The notes: generated from the sequence alone by a model not told the origin. A DNA stretch of 64,000 nucleotides from Enterocloster clostridioformis (GCF_020297485.1 NZ_JAIWZC010000001.1:496001-560000); one strand, 5' to 3'; numbered from the stretch's first letter, positions 55,190 through 64,000 are shown. Made by a program: numbers and translations.

Positions 55190-55975
55190 ATGACAGTTTA
55201 CATGTGCGAGCCATGGCTTGAGGGGATTCTCTGCGGCGTATACGATGCATGGTCTGAACCGGCCGGCCATGGGAATGTCCGGCTGGCCGTCAAGGGGGAG
55301 TATGAGGAATTGGAGCTTTTTGCGGAGTACAGGGAGGTACAGAGCTGCCCGGAGAAAGCGGAGAAGGTCATCCGTTCTGTGTGCGCTAAACTCTCTCAGG
55401 AGATATACAGGAAGGTGTACACCGCCTCCCTGAGCCAGGATCGGGATCGGGCAGATAAGATATACAGGTTCCTGATACAGGCCTTCAGACATGGCCCGTC
55501 GGTGCTGGACATGCTTCAGCTTCCGGCCTGCTATGACATATTCGGGCTGTGCCGGAATGTTTACAATGAAAATCATCTGCTGACAGAGTTTCTGCGCTTT
55601 TCAGAGACTCCGGGAGGCATACTGGTGTCACGTATCGGTCCGAAGAACGATATCATGACTCTATTGGCACCTCACTTTGCAGACCGGCTGCCGGAGGAAA
55701 ACTGGGTCATTTATGATGAGAACCATAAAAGGGCAGCAGTCCATCCCGCCGGACGCTCCTGGTTTCTTGTAAATCACCCTCTTGAACCGGAACAGGAAAA
55801 CAGCGACCAGGGGTGGAGCCACTGGCTGAAGGAGCGGACAGACGAGGAGACTTATGAGGACATGTGGCGTATGTTCTGCGATACCATTGCCATAAGGGAA
55901 CGCCATAACCCGGTATGCCAGAGAACCCATCTGCCCCTGCGTTTCCGGCCTTATATGACGGAGTTTCAAAAATAG
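55190..55975 (+). CDS. DUF4130 (TIGR03915-type) DNA-metabolism protein
   Basis: Partner of the radical SAM protein. The ATG at 55190 follows GAGGAGGTGG; a GTG at 55181 lies within the ribosome site. The 261 residues begin TVYMCEPWLEGILCGVYDAW and contain RFSETPGGILVSRIGPKNDIM, HFADRLPEENWVIYDENHKRAAVHP and a C-terminal MFCDTIAIRERHNPVCQRTHLPLRFRPYMTEF, which are hallmarks of the domain (PF13566). In many genomes this domain is fused to a UdgX-type uracil-DNA-binding domain; here it stands alone. The function is not established. Confidence 0.87.
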   Translation: MTVYMCEPWLEGILCGVYDAWSEPAGHGNVRLAVKGEYEELELFAEYREVQSCPEKAEKVIRSVCAKLSQEIYRKVYTASLSQDRDRADKIYRFLIQAFRHGPSVLDMLQLPACYDIFGLCRNVYNENHLLTEFLRFSETPGGILVSRIGPKNDIMTLLAPHFADRLPEENWVIYDENHKRAAVHPAGRSWFLVNHPLEPEQENSDQGWSHWLKERTDEETYEDMWRMFCDTIAIRERHNPVCQRTHLPLRFRPYMTEFQK

Positions 55976-56013
55976 ATGGGGCAGAAGGCGCAGTGGTCCC
56001 GCAGGAGACATGT

Positions 56014-56078
56014 TATGGAAAATATGTATGGAAAACATGTATGGAAAACGCGTATGAAAAACACGAATGGAAAACACC
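56014..56078 (+). repeat. 13-bp tandem repeat, five copies
   Basis: Five successive 13-base units of the form TATGGAAAACATG, with one to three changes per unit. The period is not a multiple of three and lies between the DUF4130 stop and the next promoter, so it is intergenic. Confidence 0.85.
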
Positions 56079-56113
56079 GGAATACATTCATAGAAAACAG
56101 TTTAGATTGCCCC

Positions 56114-56142
56114 TTGTAATTTTTTGTTCCCTTTAGTATAGT
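56114..56142 (+). promoter_or_regulatory. Promoter of the comM-dprA operon
   Basis: -35 TTGTAA (56114-56119), a 17-base spacer and -10 TATAGT (56137-56142). A perfect 8-bp hairpin (GGATAGGA/TCCTATCC, 56164-56183) lies in the leader about 20 bases after the expected start and 100 bases before comM. Confidence 0.6.
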
Positions 56143-56280
56143 AATTATATCTTTCATTCAAGTGGATAGGATTCTTCCTATCCTGTCTTATATTTAAATC
56201 CGGTACGGTATCGTGCCAAAGTTCCACTGATTCATGAAAGTATAGTATGGCTACGATAACAAAGAGAAAGGGGCGGATGG

Positions 56281-57816
56281 ATGTTTACGCGAATCAACAG
56301 CGGCGGTATATGGGCTGTGGAGGGAGTTCTGGTTTCGGTGGAGGCGGATGTGTCCGACGGACTTCCGGGATTTTCCATATCAGGACAGCTGGCTTCAGAG
56401 GTAAGGGAGTCCCAGGAACGGGTCAGGACAGCCCTTAAAAATTCGGGATTTCGTCTCCCGGCTAAAAAGATAACTGTAAACCTGTCTCCTGCAGGCATAC
56501 GAAAGGGCGGCACAGCCTATGATCTTCCCATTGCGGTCGCCATATTGGGCGCGTTTCAGATGGTGGGGACGGATGTGCTGGAGGACAGCATGGTAATTGG
56601 AGAGCTGGGACTGGACGGCAGGGTGAAACCTGTAAGCGGTGTGCTTTCCCTGGCAGCCATGGCCAGGGAGAAAGGTATCAGGAGATGTTTCCTGCCATTG
56701 GAAAATGTGGAGGAGGGCCTGGTGATGGAGGGGGTAGACATGGTGGGGGTGAAATCTCTGGGCCATATGGCAGGTATTCTTAAGGGCGCTGTTTCCATGG
56801 AACCGTGCCATGTCCCGCCTCACCGCCCGGAGTACCGCCGTCAGAAGAAAGATGGCCTGGATTACAGGGAGGTCAACGGCCAGGCCATATTGAGAAGGGC
56901 AGCGGAGGTGGCGGCAGCCGGCATGCACGGACTGCTTTTGACCGGCAGCGCCGGAACCGGCAAGAGCATGATTGCCAGAAGAATCCCCACCATCCTGCCT
57001 GGGCTGACGCGGGAGGAGGATATAGAGATATCCAGAATCTACAGCATCTGCGGACTCCTGCCACCAGGCCGTCCCCTTCTGTCTGAGCGGCCTTTCAGGA
57101 GTCCTCACCACACCATAACAGCCAGGGCGCTGGCAGGCGGAGGTGTTCCTCCCAGGCCCGGAGAACTGTCCCTGGCTTCGGGAGGCGTACTTTTTTTGGA
57201 CGAGCTGCCCCATTTTGGCCGCTCAGCGGTGGAAATACTGAGGCAGCCTTTGGAGGAACGGAAAATCACAGTTACAAGGGTATCTGGTAATTATGAATTT
57301 CCGGCAGATTTTATGATGGTAGCAGCCATGAACCTGTGTCCATGCGGGTTTTATCCGGACAGGAATCGCTGTAATTGTACGGAAAATCAGATCAGACGAT
57401 ATCTGGGGCATATATCCAGGCCCATACTGGAACGGTTTGATATCTGTGCGCAGGCGGCTCCGGTGACCTTTGGGGAATTGAACCTGGCTCAGGGAGAAAA
57501 CGAGGATTCGGCATCCATTCGGAAACGGGTGGAGCATGCCAGAACGCGTCAGGAACGCCGGTTTTCGGGAACCAGGATACGTTTTAACAGCCGCATGGGC
57601 ATGAAAGAGGTAGAACGGCATTGCTGCCTGGGACCTGAGGAGAAGGCCTTTGCCCAACGGATTTATGAATCAGGAGGCTTCAGTGCCAGAAGGTACCATA
57701 AGGCGCTGAAGGTTGCCAGGACCATTGCCGACCTGGAGGACAGCAAGGATATAAAAAAGGAACATCTGGCAGAGGCATTGGGATACGGGGGACTGGAGGA
57801 AAAGATATGGGGATAG
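56281..57816 (+). CDS. comM: ComM/YifB-family Mg chelatase-like AAA+ ATPase
   Basis: AAA+ helicase-type ATPase; ComM promotes branch migration during natural transformation. The 511 residues have an N-terminal Lon-protease-like substrate domain (PGFSISGQLASEVRESQERV), Walker A GSAGTGKSMIARR, the FRSPHHTITARALAGGG and GVLFLDELPHF (Walker B) segments, ESRISGN-like RVSGNYEFPADFMMVAAMNLCPCG and a C-terminal helical lid. The four-Cys CPCGFYPDRNRCNC is typical. AGGGGCGG precedes the ATG. The stop overlaps dprA by 10 bases, linking two DNA-uptake/recombination genes. Confidence 0.94.
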   Translation: MFTRINSGGIWAVEGVLVSVEADVSDGLPGFSISGQLASEVRESQERVRTALKNSGFRLPAKKITVNLSPAGIRKGGTAYDLPIAVAILGAFQMVGTDVLEDSMVIGELGLDGRVKPVSGVLSLAAMAREKGIRRCFLPLENVEEGLVMEGVDMVGVKSLGHMAGILKGAVSMEPCHVPPHRPEYRRQKKDGLDYREVNGQAILRRAAEVAAAGMHGLLLTGSAGTGKSMIARRIPTILPGLTREEDIEISRIYSICGLLPPGRPLLSERPFRSPHHTITARALAGGGVPPRPGELSLASGGVLFLDELPHFGRSAVEILRQPLEERKITVTRVSGNYEFPADFMMVAAMNLCPCGFYPDRNRCNCTENQIRRYLGHISRPILERFDICAQAAPVTFGELNLAQGENEDSASIRKRVEHARTRQERRFSGTRIRFNSRMGMKEVERHCCLGPEEKAFAQRIYESGGFSARRYHKALKVARTIADLEDSKDIKKEHLAEALGYGGLEEKIWG

Positions 57817-58979
57817 AAAATAGTATGGAACAGGATTCAAACCGGAACGCTGATTCCGGCCCGGGGATGGCCCGGGTCCAAAAACTTGAAAAAAAATATC
57901 TCTACTGGCTCACCCGTATTCCGGGCTTTGGGGCAGTGACCATACGGCGCATATGGGAGACGGCGGGAAGCTTTGAGAATGCATATTATATAGAAGGAAT
58001 GGAATTAAAGAAACAGGGAATTTTGCAAAGCGAGGAAAAATGCCGTACGTATGACCGGTGGAAGGAACAGTTTTCCTGTATGGTCCGGGAATATGACCAT
58101 CTACAGGAGAAGGGAATCCGTTTCGTAACGCCCCTTGACAGGGAATATCCGAAACGGCTTCTGCATATTTATGACTATCCAATGGGACTTTATGTAAAGG
58201 GAGAGCTGCCGGATGAGGAATGTCCCACCGCGGCCATCATAGGGGCCAGGAACTGTACGGAGTATGGGAGGCAGGCAGCCGGATTTATGGGAAAGGAGCT
58301 GGCAAAGGCAGGCGTGCAGATTGTCAGCGGCCTGGCTCTCGGCATAGACGGGGCCGGGCATGAGGGAGCCCTTAAAGGAAAGGGGAAGACATATGGGGTC
58401 CTTGGGTGCGGGGTAAACATATGTTATCCCAGAAGCAATTATTATCTGTATGAGGCAATTCCATCTCAGGGAGGAATTATCTCCGAGTTTGGGCCGGGTG
58501 AGGAACCTTTGGCCAGGAATTTTCCTATGCGCAACCGTATCATAAGCGGCCTTTCCGACGTGATTTTGATAATAGAGGCCCGAAAGAAAAGTGGTTCCCT
58601 TATAACCGTCAGCCTGGGACTGGAGCAGGGAAAGGAGATATTTGCACTGCCGGGCCGGATTACGGATACCCTGAGCGCAGGGTGCAATGAGCTCATACAG
58701 TCAGGCGCGGGGATATTGACCAGCCCTGAGGATGTGCTGGAGTATATGGGCATTTTTCACGAAAAAAAGTGTATTAACCGTGAAAAAGACCAGAAGGGAC
58801 TTGCCAAGATTGAAAAAATGGTGTATAGTTGCCTAGATTCCGAACCCAGACATCCGGACCAGATTATGGTACAGACAGGACTTTCGGCAGGCCGCTGTAT
58901 GAGCGCCCTTCTGGAGCTGGAATTGGAAGGACTTGCGGTGAGAACATCAGGACAGAACTACATGAAAACAATCACATAA
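57807..58979 (+). CDS. dprA: DNA-processing protein DprA
   Basis: Loads RecA on incoming single-stranded DNA. In the 390 residues, an N-terminal SAM-like helical region (LTRIPGFGAVTIRRIWE) is followed by the Rossmann domain with IIGARNCTEYGR, VSGLALGIDGAGHEGAL, GVLGCGVNICYPRSN, FPMRNRIISGLSDVILIIEA and SGSLITVSLGLEQGKEIFALPG. A C-terminal winged-helix-like part (HPDQIMVQTGLSAGRCMSALLELELEG) ends the protein. It overlaps comM by 10 bases. topA follows 88 bases downstream, which is the common order. Confidence 0.96.
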   Translation: MGIENSMEQDSNRNADSGPGMARVQKLEKKYLYWLTRIPGFGAVTIRRIWETAGSFENAYYIEGMELKKQGILQSEEKCRTYDRWKEQFSCMVREYDHLQEKGIRFVTPLDREYPKRLLHIYDYPMGLYVKGELPDEECPTAAIIGARNCTEYGRQAAGFMGKELAKAGVQIVSGLALGIDGAGHEGALKGKGKTYGVLGCGVNICYPRSNYYLYEAIPSQGGIISEFGPGEEPLARNFPMRNRIISGLSDVILIIEARKKSGSLITVSLGLEQGKEIFALPGRITDTLSAGCNELIQSGAGILTSPEDVLEYMGIFHEKKCINREKDQKGLAKIEKMVYSCLDSEPRHPDQIMVQTGLSAGRCMSALLELELEGLAVRTSGQNYMKTIT

Positions 58980-59067
58980 GTGTCAGGATTTTGGATATCC
59001 TCCGGCATTCGCCGGTGTGTGTCTCCATTTTGTGAAAATAAATGAACAGCGAGTAAGGAGTTTTACA

Positions 59068-61155
59068 ATGGCGAATTATCTGGTAATTGTAGAGTCACCA
59101 GCAAAAGTGAAAACCATCAAGAAGTTTCTGGGCGCCAACTATGAGGTAGATGCATCGGGAGGCCATGTCAGGGATCTTCCAAAGAGCCAGTTGGGATTTG
59201 ATGCGGAGCATGACTATGAGCCCAAGTACATTACAATCAGAGGAAAGGGAGACGTTCTGGCTAAGCTGCGCAAGGAAGTGAAGAAGGCAGACAAGATCTA
59301 TCTTGCAACGGACCCTGACCGCGAGGGAGAGGCCATTTCATGGCATCTGATGAAGGCTCTTAAGCTGGATGAGCTTAAGAGTAAGGATGTTTACCGCATC
59401 AGTTTCAATGAAATTACGAAGAACGCGGTAAAGGCATCCTTCAAGACTCCCAGGGAGCTTGACATGAACCTGGTGAATGCCCAGCAGACCAGAAGGATGC
59501 TGGATCGAATGGTGGGTTACCGGATTAGTCCGCTTTTGTGGGCAAAGGTCAAGAGAGGATTGAGTGCAGGCCGTGTACAGTCCGTTGCTCTGCGGATGAT
59601 TTGCGACCGCGAGGACGAAATCAATGCATTCATTCCTGAGGAATACTGGAATCTGGAGGCAGACCTTCTCCTGAAAGGAAATAAGAAGCCTTTGGCGGCA
59701 AAATATTATGGGACCAGGGATTCCAAGGGCGGTAAGACAGTTATCCGCAACAAAGAAGAGCTGGATCAGATACTGAGCCAGTTAGAGGGATGCAGATATG
59801 AGGTGGAGGAAGTAAAGAGAGGGGAGCGGGTAAAGAAGGCGCCCATCCCGTTTACAACCAGTACTCTGCAGCAGGAAGCCTCCAAGGCGCTTAACTTTTC
59901 CACACAAAAAACCATGCGTCTGGCCCAGCAGCTCTATGAAGGCGTGGAGGTAAAAGGCAAGGGAACCCTGGGGCTTATCACCTACCTGCGTACGGATTCC
60001 ACCAGAATCGCAGACGAGGCGGACACAGCGGCCAGGGCATTTGTAAAGGAACATTACGGCGAGAAATATGTTGCTCAGGGAAGCCAGGCTAAAAAAGAGG
60101 GCGCTAAGATACAGGACGCGCACGAGGCCATCCGTCCCACTGACATAACATTGACTCCGACCATTGTAAAGGAATCCCTGCAAAGAGACCTGTTCCGGTT
60201 ATACCAGTTAATCTGGAAGCGGTTTACAGCCAGCCGTATGGCGCCGGCCGTATATGAGACCACCTCTGTAAAGATTGGGGCGGGCAGCCACCTGTTCACC
60301 ACATCGGCCTCCAAGCTGGATTTTGAAGGCTTTATGTCTGTTTATGTGGAAGCGGACGATGAGGAAGAGAAAAATCAGGTCCTTGGCAACCTGGAAAAGG
60401 GGGCCATCCTTAAGCTGGAGCAGCTGGACCCAAGCCAGCATTTCACCCAGCCTCCGGCCCATTATACGGAGGCATCCCTGGTAAAGGCTCTGGAGGAGCA
60501 GGGCATAGGACGTCCGAGTACCTATGCACCCACCATAACCACCATCATTGCCAGAAGATATGTGGTAAAGGAGAACAAGAATCTCTATGTGACTGAACTG
60601 GGGGATGTGGTAAACCGCATCATGAAGAATTCCTTTCCAAGCATCGTAGACCCTAACTTTACAGCCAATATGGAATCCCTGCTGGATAAAGTGGCGGACG
60701 GTACCGTTGCCTGGAAAACCGTTGTCAGCAACTTCTATCCTGATCTGGATGAGGCTGTTAAGACAGCTGAGAAGGAGCTGGAATCCGTAAAGATTGCGGA
60801 TGAGGTGTCGGATGTGGTCTGCGACCTGTGCGGACGCCAGATGGTGATTAAGTACGGTCCTCACGGCAAGTTCCTGGCATGCCCGGGATTTCCGGAGTGT
60901 AAGAACACCAAGCCTTACCTTGAAAAAATCGGGATTCCATGTCCGAAGTGCGGTAAGGAGCTGGTGCGCAGGAAGACAAAGAAGGGACGTCTCTACTATG
61001 GATGCGAGGCCAGTCCTGACTGCGACTTCATGTCCTGGCAGAAGCCTTCCACCCAGAAATGCCCGGTCTGCGGATCTTATATGGTGGAGAAAGGAAATAA
61101 GCTTTTGTGTGCCGGCGAGACCTGCGGGTACCGCATGGATAAGACTGAAAAATAG
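59068..61155 (+). CDS. topA: DNA topoisomerase I
   Basis: Type IA topoisomerase that relaxes negative supercoils through a transient 5'-phosphotyrosine link. The ATG at 59068 follows TAAGGAG; an upstream in-frame start at 59017 has no site. The 695 residues start with the Toprim domain (YLVIVESPAKVKTIKKFLG, acidic DPDREGEAI). The catalytic Tyr lies in TYLRTDSTRIADEA. The C-terminus has three zinc-ribbon C4 modules: CDLCGRQ...CPGFPEC, CPKCGKE...CEASPDC and CPVCGSY...CAGETC. No promoter is obvious just upstream, so it may be co-transcribed with dprA. Confidence 0.98.
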   Translation: MANYLVIVESPAKVKTIKKFLGANYEVDASGGHVRDLPKSQLGFDAEHDYEPKYITIRGKGDVLAKLRKEVKKADKIYLATDPDREGEAISWHLMKALKLDELKSKDVYRISFNEITKNAVKASFKTPRELDMNLVNAQQTRRMLDRMVGYRISPLLWAKVKRGLSAGRVQSVALRMICDREDEINAFIPEEYWNLEADLLLKGNKKPLAAKYYGTRDSKGGKTVIRNKEELDQILSQLEGCRYEVEEVKRGERVKKAPIPFTTSTLQQEASKALNFSTQKTMRLAQQLYEGVEVKGKGTLGLITYLRTDSTRIADEADTAARAFVKEHYGEKYVAQGSQAKKEGAKIQDAHEAIRPTDITLTPTIVKESLQRDLFRLYQLIWKRFTASRMAPAVYETTSVKIGAGSHLFTTSASKLDFEGFMSVYVEADDEEEKNQVLGNLEKGAILKLEQLDPSQHFTQPPAHYTEASLVKALEEQGIGRPSTYAPTITTIIARRYVVKENKNLYVTELGDVVNRIMKNSFPSIVDPNFTANMESLLDKVADGTVAWKTVVSNFYPDLDEAVKTAEKELESVKIADEVSDVVCDLCGRQMVIKYGPHGKFLACPGFPECKNTKPYLEKIGIPCPKCGKELVRRKTKKGRLYYGCEASPDCDFMSWQKPSTQKCPVCGSYMVEKGNKLLCAGETCGYRMDKTEK

Positions 61156-61223
61156 AAAAATTTGTCAAAACAAAAAAGGAAAAATATCAAAATCTTAAAA
61201 TAATCGAAAACTTCAAAAAACTC

Positions 61224-61252
61224 TTGTTATTGCTTAAAAATTGTGCTAAAAT
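61224..61252 (+). promoter_or_regulatory. Promoter of codY
   Basis: -35 TTGTTA (61224-61229), a 17-base spacer and -10 TAAAAT (61247-61252) in an AT-rich gap of 156 bases after topA. The expected start is about 50 bases before the codY ATG. Confidence 0.62.
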
Positions 61253-61311
61253 TCTAGTATTAGTAGAGTATTTTTGGGTGATATACAATTTGGATAAGGA
61301 GGCTTTCGGAG

Positions 61312-62100
61312 ATGAGTGTTCAATTGTTGGACAAAACAAGAAAAATCAACAAGCTATTGCATAACAATAATTCTCATAAAGTTGTTTTCAATGACATCTG
61401 TAAAGTTTTAAGTGAGATATTGTTATCCAATATCCTGGTAATCAGCAAGAAGGGCAAGGTTCTGGGGGTGAGTATCTGTTCTGGGGTAGATGAGATAGAG
61501 GAACTTATCGAAGACCAGGTCGGAGGATACGTGGATAAGATGCTGAATGAACGTCTTTTAAGCGTTTTGTCCACAAAAGAGAACGTGAATCTTGCAACCC
61601 TTGGCTTTGCTGAGGAGAATGTAAAAAAGTATCAGGCCATCATTACTCCCATTGATATAGCGGGAGAGAGACTGGGAACACTTTTCATTTATAAGTCAGA
61701 TTCCCAGTATGATATTGACGATATCATACTGAGCGAATACGGAACCACCGTGGTGGGCCTGGAGATGATGCGTTCTGTCAATGAGGAGAATGCAGAGGAA
61801 ACCAGGAAGGTGCAGATTGTAAAATCAGCCATCAGTACCTTATCCTTCTCCGAACTGGAGGCCATCATCCATATATTCGAGGAACTGGATGGAAACGAAG
61901 GCATCCTGGTAGCCAGTAAGATTGCCGACCGCGTGGGCATTACCCGTTCCGTGATTGTCAATGCCCTCCGCAAGTTTGAGAGCGCCGGTGTCATTGAATC
62001 CCGCTCCTCAGGCATGAAGGGAACCTATATCAAGGTCCTGAATGACGTGGTCTTTGATGAACTGAAGGCAATCAAGGCATCCAACTCAAATTTAAAGTAG
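61312..62100 (+). CDS. codY: GTP- and branched-chain amino-acid-sensing regulator CodY
   Basis: Global repressor of stationary-phase and nitrogen/amino-acid genes; it binds isoleucine-type ligands in a GAF domain and GTP. The 262 residues begin MSVQLLDKTRKINKLLH and have the GAF domain to about residue 155 (with NVNLATLGFAEENVKKYQAIITPI). A winged HTH follows: EGILVASKIADRVGITRSVIVNALRKFESAGVIESRSSGMKGTYIKV. AAGGAGGC precedes the ATG. Its own promoter is present upstream, and a terminator hairpin follows. Confidence 0.96.
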   Translation: MSVQLLDKTRKINKLLHNNNSHKVVFNDICKVLSEILLSNILVISKKGKVLGVSICSGVDEIEELIEDQVGGYVDKMLNERLLSVLSTKENVNLATLGFAEENVKKYQAIITPIDIAGERLGTLFIYKSDSQYDIDDIILSEYGTTVVGLEMMRSVNEENAEETRKVQIVKSAISTLSFSELEAIIHIFEELDGNEGILVASKIADRVGITRSVIVNALRKFESAGVIESRSSGMKGTYIKVLNDVVFDELKAIKASNSNLK

Positions 62101-62160
62101 ATATCAGGCGGCCGGATAAAGCAGATGGCGGATAGCCGGATAATATAGAGTCAGATAAAT

Positions 62161-62215
62161 ATATGGCAGTTTGCGGGAAAACTTATTAAAAGTGCTTGCA
62201 AGCTGCCATATTTTG
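62161..62215 (+). terminator. Terminator after codY
   Basis: A 14-bp stem, ATATGGCAGTTTGC with GCAAGCTGCCATAT (one G-U), around a 23-base loop, followed by TTTG. The 3' arm overlaps a rpsB promoter. Confidence 0.75.
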
Positions 62216-62224
62216 TGATATATT
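62196..62224 (+). promoter_or_regulatory. Promoter of rpsB-tsf
   Basis: -35 TTGCAA (62196-62201), a 17-base spacer and -10 TATATT (62219-62224). The -35 lies inside the 3' arm of the codY terminator. Confidence 0.62.
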
Positions 62225-62231
62225 TGAAAGG

Positions 62232-62356
62232 CTGACAAAAAACACGTCTGTGGATTCTGCGGGACGGTGCCTGACCAGTAGTTTGGCAGGTCTTCCGGGA
62301 AGTGTCAGAAGCAGGCGGAAGAGCCTGAACTCCCATACGCGACGGAGCAGGCTAAA
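62232..62356 (+). ncRNA. Structured 5' leader of rpsB
   Basis: This GC-rich stretch contains several nested inverted repeats: TGCC/GGCA, CTTCC/GGAAG, AGGC/GCCT inside TCAG/CTGA, and AGCCTG with CAGGCT just before the ribosome site. This fits an autoregulatory r-protein leader. I do not recognise it as a named RNA family. Confidence 0.45.
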
Positions 62357-62377
62357 AACCAAATGGAGGTAAATAAC

Positions 62378-63130
62378 ATGAGCGTAATTTCTATGAAGCA
62401 GTTACTGGAAGCTGGTGTACATTTCGGTCACCAGACAAGGAGATGGAACCCTAAGATGGCTCCATACATCTATACCGAGAGAAACGGTATCTATATCATT
62501 GACTTACAGAAGTCCGTAGGCAAGGTAGATGAGGCTTACAAGGCTGTATCCGACATTGCTGCAGACGGCGGCACCATCCTGTTCGTAGGTACAAAGAAGC
62601 AGGCTCAGGAAGCCATCAAGGCTGAGGCAGAGCGCTGCGGAATGTACTTTGTAAACGAGAGATGGCTGGGAGGCATGCTGACCAACTTCAAGACCATCCA
62701 GAGCCGTATTGACAGACTGAAAGAAATCGAGACCATGTCTCAGGACGGAACATTCGATGTTCTTCCTAAGAAGGAAGTAATCGCCCTGAAGAAAGAGTGG
62801 GACAAGTTAGAGAGAAACCTTGGCGGAATCAAGGATATGAAGAGACTGCCAGATGCAATCTTCATCGTTGACCCGAAGAAGGAGCACATCTGCGTACAGG
62901 AAGCTCACACACTGGGTATACCGTTAATCGGTATTGTTGATACTAACTGTGATCCGGAAGAACTGGATTATGTAATTCCTGGCAATGATGATGCCATCAG
63001 AGCCGTTAAGCTGATTGTTTCCAAGATGGCTGATGCTGTTATCGAAGCAAAGCAGGGCGAAGTTTTAGAGGGCGCAATGGAAATCGAGATTCCTGCCCAG
63101 GCTTTCGAGACAGAGGCTGTTGAGGCTTAA
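62378..63130 (+). CDS. rpsB: 30S ribosomal protein S2
   Basis: Ribosomal protein of the small-subunit head-body junction. The 250 residues begin [26 protein letters not shown] and contain [27 protein letters not shown] and [25 protein letters not shown]. The ATG at 62378 follows TGGAGG at a good distance; the ATG at 62363 overlaps the ribosome site. The codon usage is that of a highly expressed gene. tsf follows 29 bases downstream, the standard order. Confidence 0.98.
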   Translation: MSVISMKQLLEAGVHFGHQTRRWNPKMAPYIYTERNGIYIIDLQKSVGKVDEAYKAVSDIAADGGTILFVGTKKQAQEAIKAEAERCGMYFVNERWLGGMLTNFKTIQSRIDRLKEIETMSQDGTFDVLPKKEVIALKKEWDKLERNLGGIKDMKRLPDAIFIVDPKKEHICVQEAHTLGIPLIGIVDTNCDPEELDYVIPGNDDAIRAVKLIVSKMADAVIEAKQGEVLEGAMEIEIPAQAFETEAVEA

Positions 63131-63159
63131 TTAAAACTTTAAAATTGGAGGAAGATGAA

Positions 63160-64000
63160 ATGGCAGCAGTAACCGCAGCAATGGTAAAAGAGTTAAGAGA
63201 GATGACCGGTGCCGGAATGATGGACTGCAAGAAAGCTCTTGCAGCTACTGACGGAGATATGGATAAGGCAGTAGAGTTCTTAAGGGAAAAGGGACTTGCC
63301 GGAGCAGCCAAGAAGGCCGGCCGTATTGCAGCAGAAGGCATCGTAGCTACAACGGTAGCTGCTGATGAGAAGAAGGCTGTTATCGTAGAGGTTAACGCTG
63401 AGACTGACTTTGTTGCCAAGAACGAGAAGTTCCGGACATATGTTGCAGATGTTGCAGCACAGGCACTTACCACTTCCGCTAAGGATTTAGACGCATTCAT
63501 GGAGGAGAGATGGGCTAAGGACGAGACCTTGTCCGTAAAGGAGGCACTTGCTTCCCAGATTGCCATTATCGGCGAGAACATGAACATCCGTCGTTTTGAG
63601 CAGGTTGAGGAGGCAAATGGTTTTGTCGCATCCTACATCCATGCAGGCGGAAAGATTGGCGTTCTGGTAGACGTAGAGACAGATGTTGTCAACGATGACA
63701 TTAAGGATATGGCAAAGAATGTGGCTATGCAGGCAGCAGCTTTAAAGCCAATGTTCACCAGCAGAGACGAAGTAAGCGCTGATTACATCGCAAAAGAGAC
63801 AGAAATCCTTACAGCCGCAGCTAAGAATGAGAAGCCGGATGCCAACGACAAGATTATTGAGGGCATGGTAAAGGGCCGTATCAACAAAGAGCTGAAAGAA
63901 ACCTGTCTGTTGGATCAGGTTTATGTAAAGGCAGAAGACGGCAAGCAGAGCGTTTCCCAGTATGTTGCAGCTGTAGCAAAGGCTAACGGCGCTTCTATCA
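63160..64000 (+). CDS. tsf: Elongation factor Ts (3' end outside window)
   Basis: Guanine-nucleotide exchange factor for EF-Tu. The ATG at 63160 follows TTGGAGGAAG. The N-terminal UBA-like domain reads AAMVKELREMTGAGMMDCKKAL, and the exchange motif TDFVAKNEKF is near residue 82. The frame stays open to the end of the window (280 codons), so the last 25-35 residues of a usual EF-Ts are missing only because the window ends. Confidence 0.97.
   Translation, partial: MAAVTAAMVKELREMTGAGMMDCKKALAATDGDMDKAVEFLREKGLAGAAKKAGRIAAEGIVATTVAADEKKAVIVEVNAETDFVAKNEKFRTYVADVAAQALTTSAKDLDAFMEERWAKDETLSVKEALASQIAIIGENMNIRRFEQVEEANGFVASYIHAGGKIGVLVDVETDVVNDDIKDMAKNVAMQAAALKPMFTSRDEVSADYIAKETEILTAAAKNEKPDANDKIIEGMVKGRINKELKETCLLDQVYVKAEDGKQSVSQYVAAVAKANGASI

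Noticed and set aside
56014-56078. CRISPR array
   Set aside because: Units are 13 bases, directly adjacent with no spacers, and no cas gene is present.

Overview
The window looks like a chromosome segment of a spore-forming Lachnospiraceae member of the Enterocloster / Clostridium clostridioforme type. This is inferred from gene content and order: prkC-rsgA-rpe-thiN, comM-dprA-topA-codY-rpsB-tsf, a sporulation sigma factor of the SigK type, a split purH behind a ZTP riboswitch, and several sugar ABC importers without their own ATPase. The calls rest on reading motifs by eye; no database search was run.

Layout. 1-5.8 kb: end of the PASTA kinase gene prkC, then rsgA, rpe, thiN, a vitamin ECF S component and a pyridoxal kinase. 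5.8-9.4 kb: a lysine riboswitch with terminator controlling an AGCS-type symporter and a YtcJ-like amidohydrolase. 9.4-11.2 kb: serS and a VOC protein. 11.4-13.3 kb: a group II intron on the minus strand with its reverse transcriptase/maturase. 13.5-30.3 kb: a visibly more AT-rich glycan-use island. It holds an AraC regulator, GH2 beta-galactosidase, MFS transporter, GH38 alpha-mannosidase, sugar-binding lipoprotein, GH105-like hydrolase, two permeases, an unrecognised 547-residue protein and a ROK kinase, and ends in a decayed NhaP antiporter. Three promoters in the island share one operator layout (22-bp direct repeat, then a -10 at fixed distance), so it appears to be one AraC regulon.

30.3-31.7 kb: pyrBI (minus strand). 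31.9-40.9 kb: a second sugar locus with a YesN/YesM two-component system divergent from a binding protein, two permeases, an amidohydrolase and a GH4 glycosidase. 41.3-45.4 kb: a MacB-like ATPase, a CARDB-type surface protein and an FtsX-type permease. 45.5-47.6 kb: ZTP riboswitch, IMP cyclohydrolase and AICAR formyltransferase. 47.8-53.3 kb: MATE transporter, LTA-synthase-like sulfatase-fold enzyme, SigK-like sigma factor, galE. 53.5-56.0 kb: a radical SAM protein and a DUF4130 protein behind a good LexA/SOS box. 56.1-64 kb: comM, dprA, topA, codY, rpsB and the start of tsf.

The most interesting points are the three-promoter AraC regulon and the unrecognised (alpha/alpha)-type protein inside it, the lysine riboswitch in front of an AGCS transporter, the SOS box in front of the radical SAM/DUF4130 pair, and a sigK gene that encodes no pro-sequence. 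No CRISPR array, tRNA, rRNA or integrase was seen.
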